Shown here: in pieces, positions 43,740 through 55,716 of the stretch | How the letters are laid out: every line of letters begins with the position of its first letter | Numbering within the stretch: position 1 is the first letter of the stretch | NCBI GenBank assembly: GCA_033398695.1 | Contig: CM065815.1 | Location: 12,864,501-12,928,500 of the forward strand | Direction: 5' to 3' | Length of the DNA: 64,000 nt | DNA from: Orobanche coerulescens | Taxonomy: Eukaryota; Streptophyta; Magnoliopsida; Lamiales; Orobanchaceae | Program-made: the position numbers and the translations under genes | Notes under the pieces: model-generated | What the model saw: only the letters and a program-made list of their open reading frames with translations | Told to the model about the DNA's origin: nothing | The model's database searches: none

Positions 43740-46408
43740 TCATGCTGCCCCTGCCTGGCCTTCACCTTCGGCCGCTGGATCGGCCTGTGCTCCCCCGCTG
43801 ACTTCCGGAGCTGTCTCCCCGTCCTCCGGGGCATTTGGATGAAGGATATTTCTGGGAATCGGGTACCAGCTCAGGTCTACGCCAAGATCTAAGAGGTCCA
43901 AGATTGGCACGGAGAAGTCGGGATGCAAAGGATGCTCCAGCGCGTAAGCCTTGAAGTTTTCAGCCAGAGGGCCGACCTCCAGCCCTCCCTTCTCAGCGGC
44001 GCGGAATGAGTCAGCGAACGCCATGTAGTAGGAAAACTTGCTGACGAACTCCACGTTGAGAAAATGATCGGCCTCGGTCGCCTCCAGCTTTCCTTTCAAC
44101 TCCGCAACCGCCTGATGCGCACCCTGGAGCTCGGACTCCTTAGCAGTCGTTTCTCCCCTCGACGACGCCAGCTCGCTAGTCATCCGAGCTACGGTCACCT
44201 TCAGCTGATCGGCTTCCTTCTGAGCAGCCGCGTACGACCGACGGGCCTCTGTCATCTGATCCCGAATCCGGTCGACCGTCGCCCGGGCTCGCTCCAAATC
44301 CTGCCTCGCCAGCTCAAGATATTGACTTGCCCGTTTAGCCGCATCTAAGGAATCCTTCTCCATAGCCACGATCATGTCGGCAAACTCAGAGTTCTTTTTC
44401 TGAGCAGCCTCGAGGTCCGCCTGAAGACGGGAAGTAGAAGGGCGCCCTTCGAAGTCCTTCACAGCTTGGGCATCCATCGTCGCCGCCTGGAGGGATAGAG
44501 CGAGGGCCGCCTGTATCGTGTCCCCGGATCGCTGGTGGGCGATCGCATCCAAATCAGTCGTCCAGGCCTTCGGCAGAGCAGAGACAGTCCGGACGATGTA
44601 TTGCGGGACGTCACAGGCCTCGCGAGGAGATCGGCTCGCGAGGAAATCCAGTACCAGCGGCGAGCAATCCGGGTTGGTGCAGCGGATCCTGCATCAAGAA
44701 TAGAAGAGTTAGCACATCTCCTACGCAAGTGACAACTCGGCAAAATAACCAAAGCCTACCTCTCGGCTTTCTCGGGGTCGCGGCCGAAGAACGGTTTCCC
44801 GCGAAGGGTATCGGCCTCGACAATCGCCATGGCCTGTAGGAAAGCCGACGAAGGCGTAGGCTCATCCACCAAGGGGACCACGGTAAGCGGAAACGCGACG
44901 ATCGGAGGCTCACCAGCAGGGGCAAAGACTGGGGGTTCCCCCGACCTCTGTCGCTTGCGGTTCAGTTGAAGTCCCCCCTCCCGAACCTCCTCCTCCGCAG
45001 CGATCGGCTCCACATGGGGCCTCACCTCCGGGATAAGAGGTAGCGCCACCGGGGGAACTCGACTCGACTTCTTCTGGCGCAGGCGACTCAAGACTTCAGG
45101 GTTCGACATAGAAATCTCTGGCGGAGGCTCCAGGAAGCGAGGGAAACGGACCTCTGCAAAAGGAAACGATCAAACAATGGTTGGAAACCTTCCTCAAACA
45201 GGACGATCGCCAAGCAAAAGGAGATCGTGGAAATTCATACCTGGGACCAAAATGTGGCGCGGAAAATGAAATAACCGAGCAGACAACCAACAGCTCTCTT
45301 TGTTAATCCGGCGAGCATCTATATCGTCATCCGGAAGACTGCGTATCCGCTCCCAGACGACCAGAAAGTCATAAAGTAGCTCGTCAGCCGTCGGAATATG
45401 GAAGCGTGCAAAAGGAAGACCAAATTAGATCAATTCAGAACATATCCGAACAAAGGGAGAGGCAGAACCCTTACTCGGATTCCTCTACCGAATGCTGGTG
45501 GGAATGTCCAGCTCGCCAGTGGGATTGTCGCTCGCAGATGCTTTCCATGCACTACCGACCCAAAACTATTTCGCCGGATCGCCCCGCACCTTGTTCGAGA
45601 CCCCAAGGAACACCCGACCAGAACGGCCTTGGATATGGTAGCCTCCGACGGACCCCTTCTGAACCGTCAGTTTGAATAGGTGGTTCATCTCCAATGGCGA
45701 GGGAATGCGGTACAGTCGGTGACCGCCGAACAAAGTGAGGGCACAGACAATCTGGAGCCAGGCGTTCGGCGTTAGCTGAAGCGGCGCCACATTCCAGGTG
45801 ACCATCAAATTAGAGACGGAAAACGACAGTGGGAACTGCATCCCGGCCTCCATTATCACCTCATTCACGGCGACCATGCCCTCCGGAGGTTGGTCGGCTC
45901 GCTCATTCTCGGCAGGCGCGAAAAGGTCCAGATCAGAAGGGACATGGTACCTCGACCTCCAGATGGCCAAGTCCTTCCTGGTCGCCGAGCTCCTGATCTG
46001 GCCAAGGGATCACGGGGAGCGCTGCGCGACCCGGAACAGCGACCGCTTCGCAGATTGAGAGGGATGGGCGATCGAGTACTCCCGATAGTCAAACTTGGGA
46101 CACGGACCGACCAGTCTCTCCATGATTTCTGCAAAGGCTAAATTGGCTTGGCCGAAGGCGCTATGTTGCTCCCAGTATGCCCTCACCACCAACTTCTTCT
46201 CCACCAGCAAGCGTTTTTGCTCAGCCGCCGCCTCCCTGGCAGCATCGGCCTCGTTGAATAGTTCATCGACTTCCGCGGGATTAATACCGGCGTGGATAGC
46301 CTCGGCAGCTGTCTCCATATGGAATTCCATGGAGGATCCTTCCTGGACAGTCGAACTCCCGGCGACAGAGGTGATGCCCGTTTCAGACGTTGTAGGTACT
46401 CCAGACAT
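43740..46408 (-). pseudogene. Tat antisense spliced ORF (aORF), copy 1
   Basis: Read on the minus strand from ATG 46406-46408 (MSGVPTTSETG), the protein shows an Ala/Glu-rich helix, a central domain with EAGMQFPLSFSVSNLM and LTPNAWLQIVCAL resembling the putative gypsy-type transposon (plant mobile domain-like) family, a Pro-rich linker and a long Ala/Glu coiled coil (about 44460-44090), ending EGQAGAA. Three introns fit: 45406-45474 (GTAAGG, acceptor mutated to AC), 45154-45240 (GTATGA..TTTTGCAG) and 44689-44759 (GTAGGC..GATGCAG), each keeping frame. Stops include a TGA near 46008 and a TAG near 45567. Antisense ORFs near the 3' LTR are known in some Tat elements; function is unknown. Confidence 0.68.
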
Positions 46409-46937
46409 TCTCAAAAAGAAAAGGGAAAAAGAGATTGTTTCTTACCGAAGGATTGAGTCGATCAACGATCGACAGACAAAAGCTTCAGAAAATTTTCGGC
46501 TATCTTCCTCTCCGATGAAATTGCATAAGGTTTTTAACTTTGTAACCCAGACCCTTTTTATGGGAGAAGACGGGGGCTTCCGTGCAAATAAAGAGAATAT
46601 CTAGGGCTGAAGTGCAACCGCCGGATAAAGTCGCAATCAATGCCTCCCTTGAAATCCGCGTACGCATCGTTTCAAGGACACGCCAGACGAGGAGTCTTAA
46701 CTAACCGTCGGACTCCTCCAATCGCACCACGACACATACCCCCGCGGAGTTTCGAGCCCGCTGTCATCTCCCGCCCATTTCAGCGACCGACCAGGTCGTC
46801 CAAATTCAAAACCAGTCCGCTCAAAAAACGATCGTCTAAACTCACAAAAGGTCGCTCGTCTAAAATCAAAGTGGTCGCCAGTGGAGCCACCTCACCCCAT
46901 GTCTTCAACATCGGAGCAAGTTGGGGGGCAATTATTA
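46409..46937 (+). other. Sequence between aORF start and LTR 2, with polypurine tract
   Basis: Upstream region of the antisense ORF. GCAAGTTGGGGGGCAATTA at about 46917 lies just before LTR 2 and serves as the sense-strand purine tract. No sense coding signal is recognised. Confidence 0.55.
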
Positions 46938-48003
46938 TGTCGAGATTTATACACCTCGATCGGCACAAATACCGGGCGACCGAACCAGAGTCAAATAGAC
47001 CAAGGCAGACTTGCCGATCGAAGGACCCAGAACAGGACCCAACGCTGAGCGATCGACTCCCAAGGCGATCGTCTCCCTGAAACTAGCGATCGTCTCAAGT
47101 TCCCGATCACGGACGACCGCCTCATGCCATGAAAAACCAACATCTGTCAAGTCTACAAAGACTGGATCACGAATCAAGGACCCATGTGCAGATCCGTGAA
47201 TGGCGCCGCAGAACATGGATCATTGACTCCAGCCCATCAGCAACTGTCAGTGACAAGGACGGCCTCACCTACCGACAGACCCGCCGAAAGGTCCTAGGTG
47301 GGGCCTCCCAAGACAGCGACATAGACGCGTGTTGGCCTCTCATTGGTTCGCACATCCGGCTGCCAGCAGCAGCTGCGGACTTTAAGGAGACCAACCCATG
47401 TGCTAAAGACGATCGCCCGCTTGTTATAATACAGCAGAGGCGATCGCCCAGCGACTCTCAGTCCTATAAATAGAGAACCTCCAGCAACTGGAGAAAGGTT
47501 CAGAAATTCAGACTCTCGGCTTTCTCTTGAATCTATCCAGAATTTCTCTCTCAGAACCTCTAAACCAAAAGAGGGTCGGCAGAAACGACAAATCCCTACA
47601 GTTCAGAGAACTCTAGATTTAAAGGTTCACAAGTACAAAAACTACTTCATACGAGAGATCAGCTAATTCTCTCAGTGAGAGACCGTCGATTTCTCATAGT
47701 CAACACAGCACTCCATCGTTGTTACAAGAACTCACAGAGCATCAACTCTGGTTCTTCCGGCAATCTTCAGCACTCAAGAGCTAAGATAACTAGGGTCTTT
47801 ACACTCGTTGTAATTGTACTAACATTAATATTTGTACTCTCAAGTATTCGTATTAATAATATCTCGCGAGAGCATTCAAGACCGGGACTAAAAACCCCGG
47901 TAAATCTTGTGTTATTTACTTCCCCACGGACGTGATCTCGTATTTTGTTTGTTACTCGACCATTCTAGCATATCATCTCCAGATAATATTTTGGGTAACA
48001 GCA
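46938..48003 (+). repeat. Tat LTR 2
   Basis: It matches LTR 1 from TGTCGAGATTTATACACC to GGGTAACAGCA, including the CGATCG sites and the TATAAATAG box at about 47465. It is followed by a PBS and a second internal region, so this LTR is shared by two tandem units. Confidence 0.88.
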
Positions 48004-48061
48004 ATTGGCGCTAGAAGAAGGGCATCTTAACCTTCACTTTCATTCCGACCGTCTCAAAGAA

Positions 48062-48753
48062 TAGACCTGGCAAACGGGCGGGCTCGGCCCAAACGGGCCG
48101 GGCAAAAAACGGGCGGGCCAAATCTGGGCCGGGCCAAAAAGGCCCGGTTTTTTTGGGCCAAAAATATTAGGCCCGTGGCCTCCAGCGGGCAGCCCGGCCA
48201 TGAGCCTCGACTTTTTTTTTTTTTTTTGAAATATTATTTCTGAATAATTATAGAAATATTTTTCGATCCGTAATTATTATATTATTCACTATACTATCAC
48301 AATCAATTAAATAAATATAGAATTATTTTTATTTGATAATTATATTATTTACTACACTACCACAATCAAAAGACAAATATATAAATATTTTTATTTGATC
48401 ATCATTTCATTTATCACTACTACTTTCTTATAAAAATCATAAAATAATATTATTATTGATATGAGATACTACAAAGTAATCACAAAGTCCCATAAAAAAT
48501 AAAACTACATCAATAATTAACATATAGATGTAATCTAATCTAACAAATAAGGAAAAATTTTAAATATTATAATTACATATAACATAAATATAAAAAAAAA
48601 AAAAAACTGGGCCGGTCCTCAACGGGCGGGCCAAATCTGGGCCGGGCCAAAAAGGCCCGGTTTTTTTTGGGCCAAAAATATGAAGCCCAATGCCCGCCCA
48701 AAAACGGGCGGGCTGGCCCGGCCCGCGGGCCTGGGCCTATTTTGCTAGGTCTA
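48062..48753. mobile_element. hAT-type MITE (TAGACCTGGCAAA ends)
   Basis: TAGACCTGGCAAA and inverted TAGACCTAGCAAA ends are flanked by a perfect 8-bp duplication TCAAAGAA (48054-48061, 48754-48761). GGGCCGGGCC-type subterminal repeats face each other across an AT-rich core. It is absent from copies 1 and 3, which preserve the empty site. Confidence 0.92.
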
Positions 48754-48831
48754 TCAAAGAACACTCACTGTTCTCCGGGACATATACTTGAAGAAACACT
48801 CACTGTTCTTCAAAGAAAAACCTTCAGAATC

Positions 48832-50409
48832 ATGACGTCTGCCACCACATCGAAGAGAGCCACTCTCCGATCCGCCGGACGCCTTATTCTGGCTCGATCC
48901 GAGCACCGACCAACGGCAGAGGGTAGCCGCGGCGACGCGAAACTCTCGATCCCGCACTTGAGGGACGGCCCCAACCTCTCGCTCGACCAGTTCCAAACCG
49001 CGGAACATATCGAGGAGGCTATGGCCATCCTAAGGGAGTGACGGAGAGCATGCGCAACGCACGCTATAACCCCCTCGGCCATCCGCAGCGCGGGCAAACG
49101 GAAGCTCAAGGGGTTACTGGTTGAGCGATCGTCAGGAAGCCCCGATTCGTGAGAAAAGGCTCTCGCGAGGCCGGACGGTTCCGTCTTCAGCCGCTTAGGA
49201 AGCGATCCATCATGGCGACCGGAGCATTATGGCCCCAACCACGAGACGACGGAATCCGAGTCCGTCACCAGGAGTTCGGCATACCCAACTCCCAACCAAA
49301 TACAGGACAGCCGTTTGGCCCTCATCCGCCGAAGAGTCGAGCCACGCGGCAAGGACATCATCGACAGCGAAGCCAGGGTATCAGTACTTGATCGCCTCGG
49401 CTCCCGCTCCGAGTGCCTAGCCGTCAGCATCCAGGCCTCGGCGATGGCCACTATGCAGCGCCAACTCGACGAGATGAAAGCGCTCATAGAAACTGGGGCA
49501 AACGCCAGTAGAAAGATTATCGGACCGACTGAGCCACTCGCGGTCCACATCGAGCTTGCCCCCGTGCAACCAAGGACCGCTCCACCCAAAACACCTTTGT
49601 ATGAAGGATGATCGGACCCCGAGACTCACCTAAGCAAGTTACGGATTTACATGACCGGGTGCGGGGCATCAGATGCGACCAAGTGCCGAATATTCCCGTT
49701 AACGTTGGGCGAGTTGGCCCATAGGTGGTACGTATCACTACCACCGAGATCAATCATTTCCTTTGAGAAACTGGCGAGTAAGTTCAGGTCATACTTCACC
49801 GCCAAGGTCGCCAGACCAGAAGGCCCCCACCGCATGATGAAAATCAGGCAGGGGGAAGACGAATACGATGCAGATTACATCGACCGGGTGGATGAAATAG
49901 TCCTCACCGGCGAGCCCATCAGTGACGAGCTCGCTCTCTACTCGGTCCTGGGGGGATTCTATAGTCATTCACCCATGTTTAGTCACCTCACAAAGGACAT
50001 CCCCCCGACCTACGCGATCTTCCGCGCTAAGGATGCTGATTTTCTGGCCAGGCATAAAGTGCTCACCCTCCGCCTAAGCGAGGTGATGCCGCCTCCCGTC
50101 CGAAAGATGGCGATCGTCAAAACCAACAAGGCGGTCGCCAAGCCACCCGGTGATTTCAAGGCCTTAGAGGATGTGGAAGCCCATCTTCTCCACAAGTTCA
50201 ACCAAACTCCGGACCACATTTTTTACGCCATCAAGGGGCGCGAACCGCTAAGAAATCCAAAGGCGATAAGGGACAACGGTCATCTAGACCACAATAAATA
50301 TTGTGCGTACCACAAGAGTCCCGACCACAGCACCAACCAATGCCGCGACCTCCTCAAACAACTCTGGAGATTGTTCGAGGAGGGCAAGCTCGACAGTTTA
50401 TTGACTTAG
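48832..50409 (+). pseudogene. Tat gag, copy 2
   Basis: Same frame and domains as copy 1. Stops are at 49039 (TGA), 49150 (TGA) and 49609 (TGA). The latter two are shared with copy 1 and absent from copy 3. From 49612 to 50409 it is open and includes the Gag domain and the CX2HX4HX4C finger, with no equivalent of the two later stops in copy 1. The frame ends TAG at 50407-50409. No pol follows. Confidence 0.82.
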
Positions 50410-50629
50410 CCGGTGCCCCATCAATCTCCCGATACGGTCGCCAGAGTCGAACGCGACAAGCCTAAAAGCTCATACGAGTCGGCCCCTTGATTAACCTCGG
50501 AGGCCGGATCTGCATGCTTTAATCAAGAGGTGGGAACTTCGGAAGTCTTTCCCCGATCCCCACCACGTCAAACCTAAGGCTACTGCCTGAGCAACGCTTC
50601 GAAAAAGAGGACGACCCGCTCGCCCCCTA

Positions 50630-51110
50630 AAGTTTGTCATTTAACATGATGGACCTAGGCAGCGATCGCCTCCCTAGAACAACGTATACCGTCGAGGATC
50701 GCCAACTAACATGACGGTCCGAGGTAGAAAAGTGCCGCCATGGTCGCAAAGGTCGATGAAACCGACGATCCGTCCATGCAAGGTCCCTTTGGGCAGCGAT
50801 CGCTCGCCCTTCGTTTAAATACGAGGCGGGCGTAGCCAAAGGGCCCTCCAAAACAAATCTGTGGACACGTTCGCTCGCCCTCAAAGGTCCATCACCTAAC
50901 ATGGTGGATCCAGACAATGCGACGCGTCCCTACCCCGTCACAACGTATACCGTAGAGGATCGCCATCTAACATGACGGTCCGAGGTAAAAAAATGCTAAC
51001 AAGCCACGGTCGTGGAGTCGATTAATCCGACGACGTCCCGTGCAAGGACTCCTCCAGACCAAGACCGCACACCCTTCGTTTAAATACGAAGCGGGCGCAG
51101 CCTACGGAGG
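50630..51110 (+). repeat. Tat tandem repeat region, copy 2
   Basis: Equivalent to 42700-43170, with the same two degenerate units, and followed by noncoding spacer to 51630. Confidence 0.75.
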
Positions 51111-51630
51111 ACCCTCAAAATTAAGTGAATCGCGAGAAGTTGGACATCAGACGGAATGGCGCTCGTGCACAAGATATGGTCGTGGAGGTCAGTTCCATCG
51201 AACTCCGCCATCGTACATGGTTCCTCTAGGCCGGAATGGTCGGCCTTCCTCGAGGAATCTGCAAAATTGAAGACCGCTCACTCAACGATTTATTTTTGTC
51301 CCCTTACTTTCACTAAGTAAACAAAATCAAGGGGGAAGGGCGGAGCTATGTATACCACAATCGTCCCTACCCAATTACTTGTACGGCGATCGACATTGTT
51401 CAGATGTATGTGCAGCGATCGACTTTGTTGTAAAAGTTATCAATATGAGTTTATCAATTCACTTGGAGCTATACACGCAACAATCTTTCCTCACACACTT
51501 GTATAAAGTCATGCAAAGACTTAGAAAGACAATCATTCAAGCAATAAATCAAAGAAGAAAATATCCATTTCATTACCTGGAATGCAAAAGTACAAGCCAA
51601 TTACAAAAACAAAAAGAAGGACGTAAAACC

Positions 51631-52878
51631 TTAGGCTGTCCCTGCCTGGCCTTCACATTCGGCCGCTGGATCGGCCTGTGCTCCCCCGCCGACTTCTGGA
51701 GCTGTCTCCCCATCCTCCGGGGCATTTGGATGAACGATATTTCCCGGAATCGGGTACCAGCTCAGGTCTACGCCAAGATCTGAGAGGTCCAATATCAGCA
51801 CGGAGAAGTCGGGATGCAGAGGATGCTCCAGCGCGTAAGCCTTGAAGTTTTCAGCCAGCGGGCCGACCTCCAGCCCTCCCTTCTTAACGGCGTGGAATGA
51901 GTCAGCGAACACCATGTAGTAGGAAAACTTGCTGACGAACTCCACGTTGAGAAAATGATCGGCCTCGGTTGCCTCCAGCTTTCCTTTCAACTCCGCAACC
52001 GCCTGATGCGCACCCTGGAGCTCGGACTCCTTAGCAGCCGTTTCTCCCCTCGACGACGCCAGCTCGCTAGTCATCCGAGCTACGGTCACCTTCAGCTGAT
52101 CGGCTTCCTTCTAAGCAGCCGCGTATGACCGACGGGCCTCTGTCATCTGATCCCGAAGCCGGTCGACCGTCGCCCGGGCTCGCTCCGAATCCTGCCTCGC
52201 CAGCTCAAGATCTTGACTTGCCCGTTTAGCCGCGTCCAAGGAATCCTTCTCCATAGCCACGATCCTGTCGGTAAACTCAGAGTTCTTTTTCTGAGCAGCC
52301 TCGAGGTCCGCCTGAAGACGGGAAGTATAAGGGCGTCCTTCGAAGTCCTTCACATCTTGGGCAGCCATCGTCGCCGCCTGGAGAGATAGAGCGAGGGCCG
52401 TCTGTATCGTGTCCCCGGATTGCTGGCGGGAGATCGCATCCAAATCGGTCGTCCAGGCCTTCGGTAGAGCAGAGACAGTCCGGGCGACGTATTGCGGGAC
52501 GTTACAGGCCTCGCGAGGAGATCGGCTCGCGAGGAAATCCAGTACCAGCGGCGAGCAATTCGGGTTGGTGCAGCGGATCCTGCATCAAGAACAGAAGAGT
52601 TAGCACATCTCCTACGCAAGTTACAACTCGGCAAAATAACCAAAGCCTACCTCTCGGCTTTCTCGGGGTCGCGACCGAAGAACGGTTTCCCGCGAAGGGT
52701 ATCGGACTCGACAATCGCCATGGCCTGTAGGAAAGCCGACGAAGGCGTAGGCTCATCCACCAAGGGGACCACGGTAAGCGGAAACGCGACGATCGGAGGC
52801 TCACCAGCAGGGGCAAAGACTGGGGGTTCCCCAGACCTCTGTCGCTTGCGGTTCAGTTGAAGTCCCCCCTCCCGACCT
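51631..52878 (-). pseudogene. Tat antisense ORF, copy 2 (5' truncated)
   Basis: It carries the coiled-coil C-terminal half and the 71-bp intron of copy 1 with the same splice signals (about 52580-52651). A stop near 52112 (TAG on the minus strand) interrupts the coiled coil. It is cut off at about 52878, where the sequence switches directly to a PBS and leader. The N-terminal exons are missing. Confidence 0.7.
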
Positions 52879-53005
52879 CTGGCGCTAGAAGAAGGGCATC
52901 TTAACCTTCATTTTCATTCCGACCGTCTCAAAGAACACTCACTGTTCTCTGGGGCATATACTTGGAGAAACACTCACTGTTCTTCAAAGAAAAACCTTTA
53001 GAATC

Positions 53006-53373
53006 ATGACGTCTGCCACCACATCGAAGAGAGCCACTCTCCGATCCGCCGGACGCCTTATTTCAGCTCGATCCGAGCCCCGACCTACGACAGAGGGTAG
53101 CCGCGGCGACGTGAAACTCTCGATCCCGCACCTGAGGGACGGCCCCAGCCTCTCGCTCGACCAGTTCCAAATCGCAGAACAGATCGAGGAGGCAATGGCC
53201 ATCCTAAGGGAGCGACGAAGAGCATGCGAAACGCACGCTATAACCCCCTCGGCCATCCACTGCACGGGCAAAGGGAATCTCAAGGGGTTACTGGTCAAGC
53301 GATCGTCAGAAAGCCCCGATTCGCGAGAAAAGGCTCTCGCGAGGCGGGACGGTTCCGTCTTCAGCCGCTTAGG
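53006..53373 (+). pseudogene. Tat gag, copy 3, first part
   Basis: This starts MTSATTSKRATLRSAGR and is open to the LTR insertion at 53374, with an arginine codon (CGA, 53324) where copies 1 and 2 have a stop. It resumes at 56673 after the inserted LTR. Copy 3 was apparently undamaged in this part when interrupted. Confidence 0.82.
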
Positions 53374-53874
53374 TGTAATATCCGCAAATTCGATTTCCGG
53401 TAATTTTTATTTTTCCGGCGGAGGTCCGTTTCGACAACTCGCTTGTCACTGTTTTGGAATTCTGAACCTATTTTGTTCTTGGAGTTTCTCCGCTTAGACG
53501 GGTCTCGATGATGTTTTTACGTAATTTCATCTTGTGTTATATTTTGTCTCTCGTTAAACTCGTTCGATTTCGTCATTTTCTTACTTCCATGAGTTCGTAT
53601 GATTGAGTAGAGCATGTTGTGAGTTTCGGATTGTTAATCCGACGTTGTATCGTGATTTTCGGATGTTTGGGCCGTTTGTGTAATTTCCTAGAAGTTTAGG
53701 GAATTTGTCCCTTGTTCGACTTTGGTTGTGCACCTCAGATCTTTTTGGGGGTTCCGTACTTCCATTTCGTGTTATTGTTGCCCAAATATCGATTCCTATT
53801 GCTTTTATTCTCTTTAGGATCATTTTTCGTCATTTTTGGGACCCGAGGGGTGTGGGCGCGGCACAAGGATTGTG

Positions 53875-54190
53875 CCGCGGCGCACACATTACCCAGATTG
53901 TTGGCCAAGCAGTCAGACTGTGTGCGGCACAAGGTTTGTGAGCCGCGGCACACTGAGTCGCCGCGGCACACTTGTCCGGGCCGCAGCACACCGTGTGGCA
54001 CTGCGGTTAAAACCTCTGTACTGTGTGCCTCAAGACCCGGGCAGCGCCGCGGCACATGCCGAGTCCGAGCCGCGGCACACTCCGAATGAGCCGCGGCACA
54101 ACGAGCGGTCACCACCACCGGGCGCAATCTTTGGCCTGTCCGTGCACAATTTAGCCGAGCCGCGGCACACGATGCGGTCGCACTATAATC
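53875..54190 (+). promoter_or_regulatory. CCGCGG palindrome cluster and TATA box of LTR3
   Basis: CCGCGG in GCCGCGGCACA context starts at 53875, 53943, 53961, 54047, 54070, 54091 and 54160, with a variant at 53981. Close neighbours are 18-23 bp apart. TATAA at 54184 follows the last site by 24 bp. Confidence 0.75.
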
Positions 54191-54800
54191 ATGCGTTTTG
54201 GCGAGATTCGCACATTTTCTTCCTCCCTTCCACCGTGCGCGAGAGAGAGAGGTTGAGAGGGGGATTTCTTCTCCATCCACCCTTTCGATTGTGTGTTTTC
54301 TTCGTCTTCCTTCGATCGTGTAGCTCGGATTGTGGATCTAGCACGTGTTCTTCGGATTATAGGGTTTGTATCTTCAAGAGGTAAGATCTCTTATACCCTA
54401 GTATGATTTTTGGGGAGGGTTTGGTGGTGATCTTGTGTTTTAATCCGAATTAACCGATGTTGTTGTTAGATTTTGATAGTACTCTCGTGACCCTTGGCTT
54501 TCTTGTTTTTGGTTGGGATGAAATCCCGTTAGTTCACCGTTAACCGATTTCAATTCCCTACGCACTCTTGGTGTTCGATAAATTGTCCCAACGGGTAGAA
54601 CTAGGAGGGATTTCTTCGTATTCATGATGTGAGATTGATTATATATCATTATTGTGTTAGGGTCGGATTTGAGAGGATTGTTCGGACCGGAACCGATTCC
54701 TTCGTCGTCTCCTTCGCGTCGTATTACCAAGGCAAGTACCTCGATATACAAATTGTAACTGCGTGAAATCATTGTTGTTGAAGTGTATGAGTTTATACGG

Positions 54801-54870
54801 ATGTATATATGTATATATATATATATGTATATGTATGTGTATATATATATGTATTATATATATATATTTA
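54801..54870 (+). repeat. TA/TG-rich microsatellite in LTR3
   Basis: Runs of TATATATATGTATATGTATG. The same block recurs at about 61796-61866 with a slightly different length. Confidence 0.85.
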
Positions 54871-55716
54871 TATGTTAAAAAAATAAGTATGTATATACGT
54901 ATATTGATATACATGCTTATGTCGGTGATCGACGAGTGATGAATGCTAACACTAGTTGACGTACTCAACTTGGATTGAGGGATGAACTATAGTCATTCAT
55001 ATAATATAGTAAGGTTATATATATATCTATGTGCGGTGTTGATTGGTTATGCTTGAACGCTTATCGTGATTGAGTTGATTAATAACGTGCGTGTTCCTGC
55101 CTACTTGTGTGGTTATGGACTGGCGGAGAAATTGTGTGACTTGATGTACCGAGTTGAAAATTGTTGTGACATTTGTTCATGTGCTGGATGTTTGTGATAA
55201 TGTGGATACGTGTTGTGAGAAACGTCGTATCCGGAACCTCGAGGGCGGGCGTGCACTCCGGCACTGGTGTATCTTGCAATGTGCGGCTCCATATGGGTGG
55301 TGAACGCCGATGTCACCTAATGCGCGTGCAAGGGGCGGCTCTTGCGGGAGTGACGCCGGTGCGGTGACATGTTCAAGGAGCGGCCAACATGATGGAAGTG
55401 AACGCCGGTACACGGGTGTGCAAGGGAGGCGCTGTGCTTATTGGTTACGGTATTTGAGTGATAGCTAAGACCCTGCTATCGAACTATATTCGTATCTCAA
55501 ATTCTTTCAACTCACTTTCAAATGTTTGTCTTGATTTGATACGCGATTCGTGTTTTTGAAAGCTTGTTTCAAATTGTTTTTAAAGCGTGGGTATCGGGGT
55601 TAATTAACCAAGGAGGTTTGTGAAATCTCCGAGGGTTAATTAATCGGGGGTCTTGAGCAGGATATGTCGAATGAGAGATTGTGCCTTTGATTGTATTGTG
55701 GTGCCATTCTGTGTAT

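Noticed and set aside
43740..45290. Plus-strand ORFs in this interval as sense pol remnants
   Set aside because: No RT, RNase H or integrase motif appears in any plus frame; the coherent coding signal, with introns, is on the minus strand.
46640..47080. Plus-strand ORF running into Tat LTR 2
   Set aside because: It overlaps the LTR boundary and the aORF promoter side, with basic low-complexity content and no conservation with copy 1.
53712..54384. Long ORFs on both strands over the CCGCGG cluster (up to 182 residues)
   Set aside because: They lie across an LTR promoter, are composition-driven and are broken by indels in the second LTR copy.
54657..54968. Minus-strand ORF of Tyr/Ile/His repeats
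   Set aside because: It is the translation of a TATATG microsatellite.
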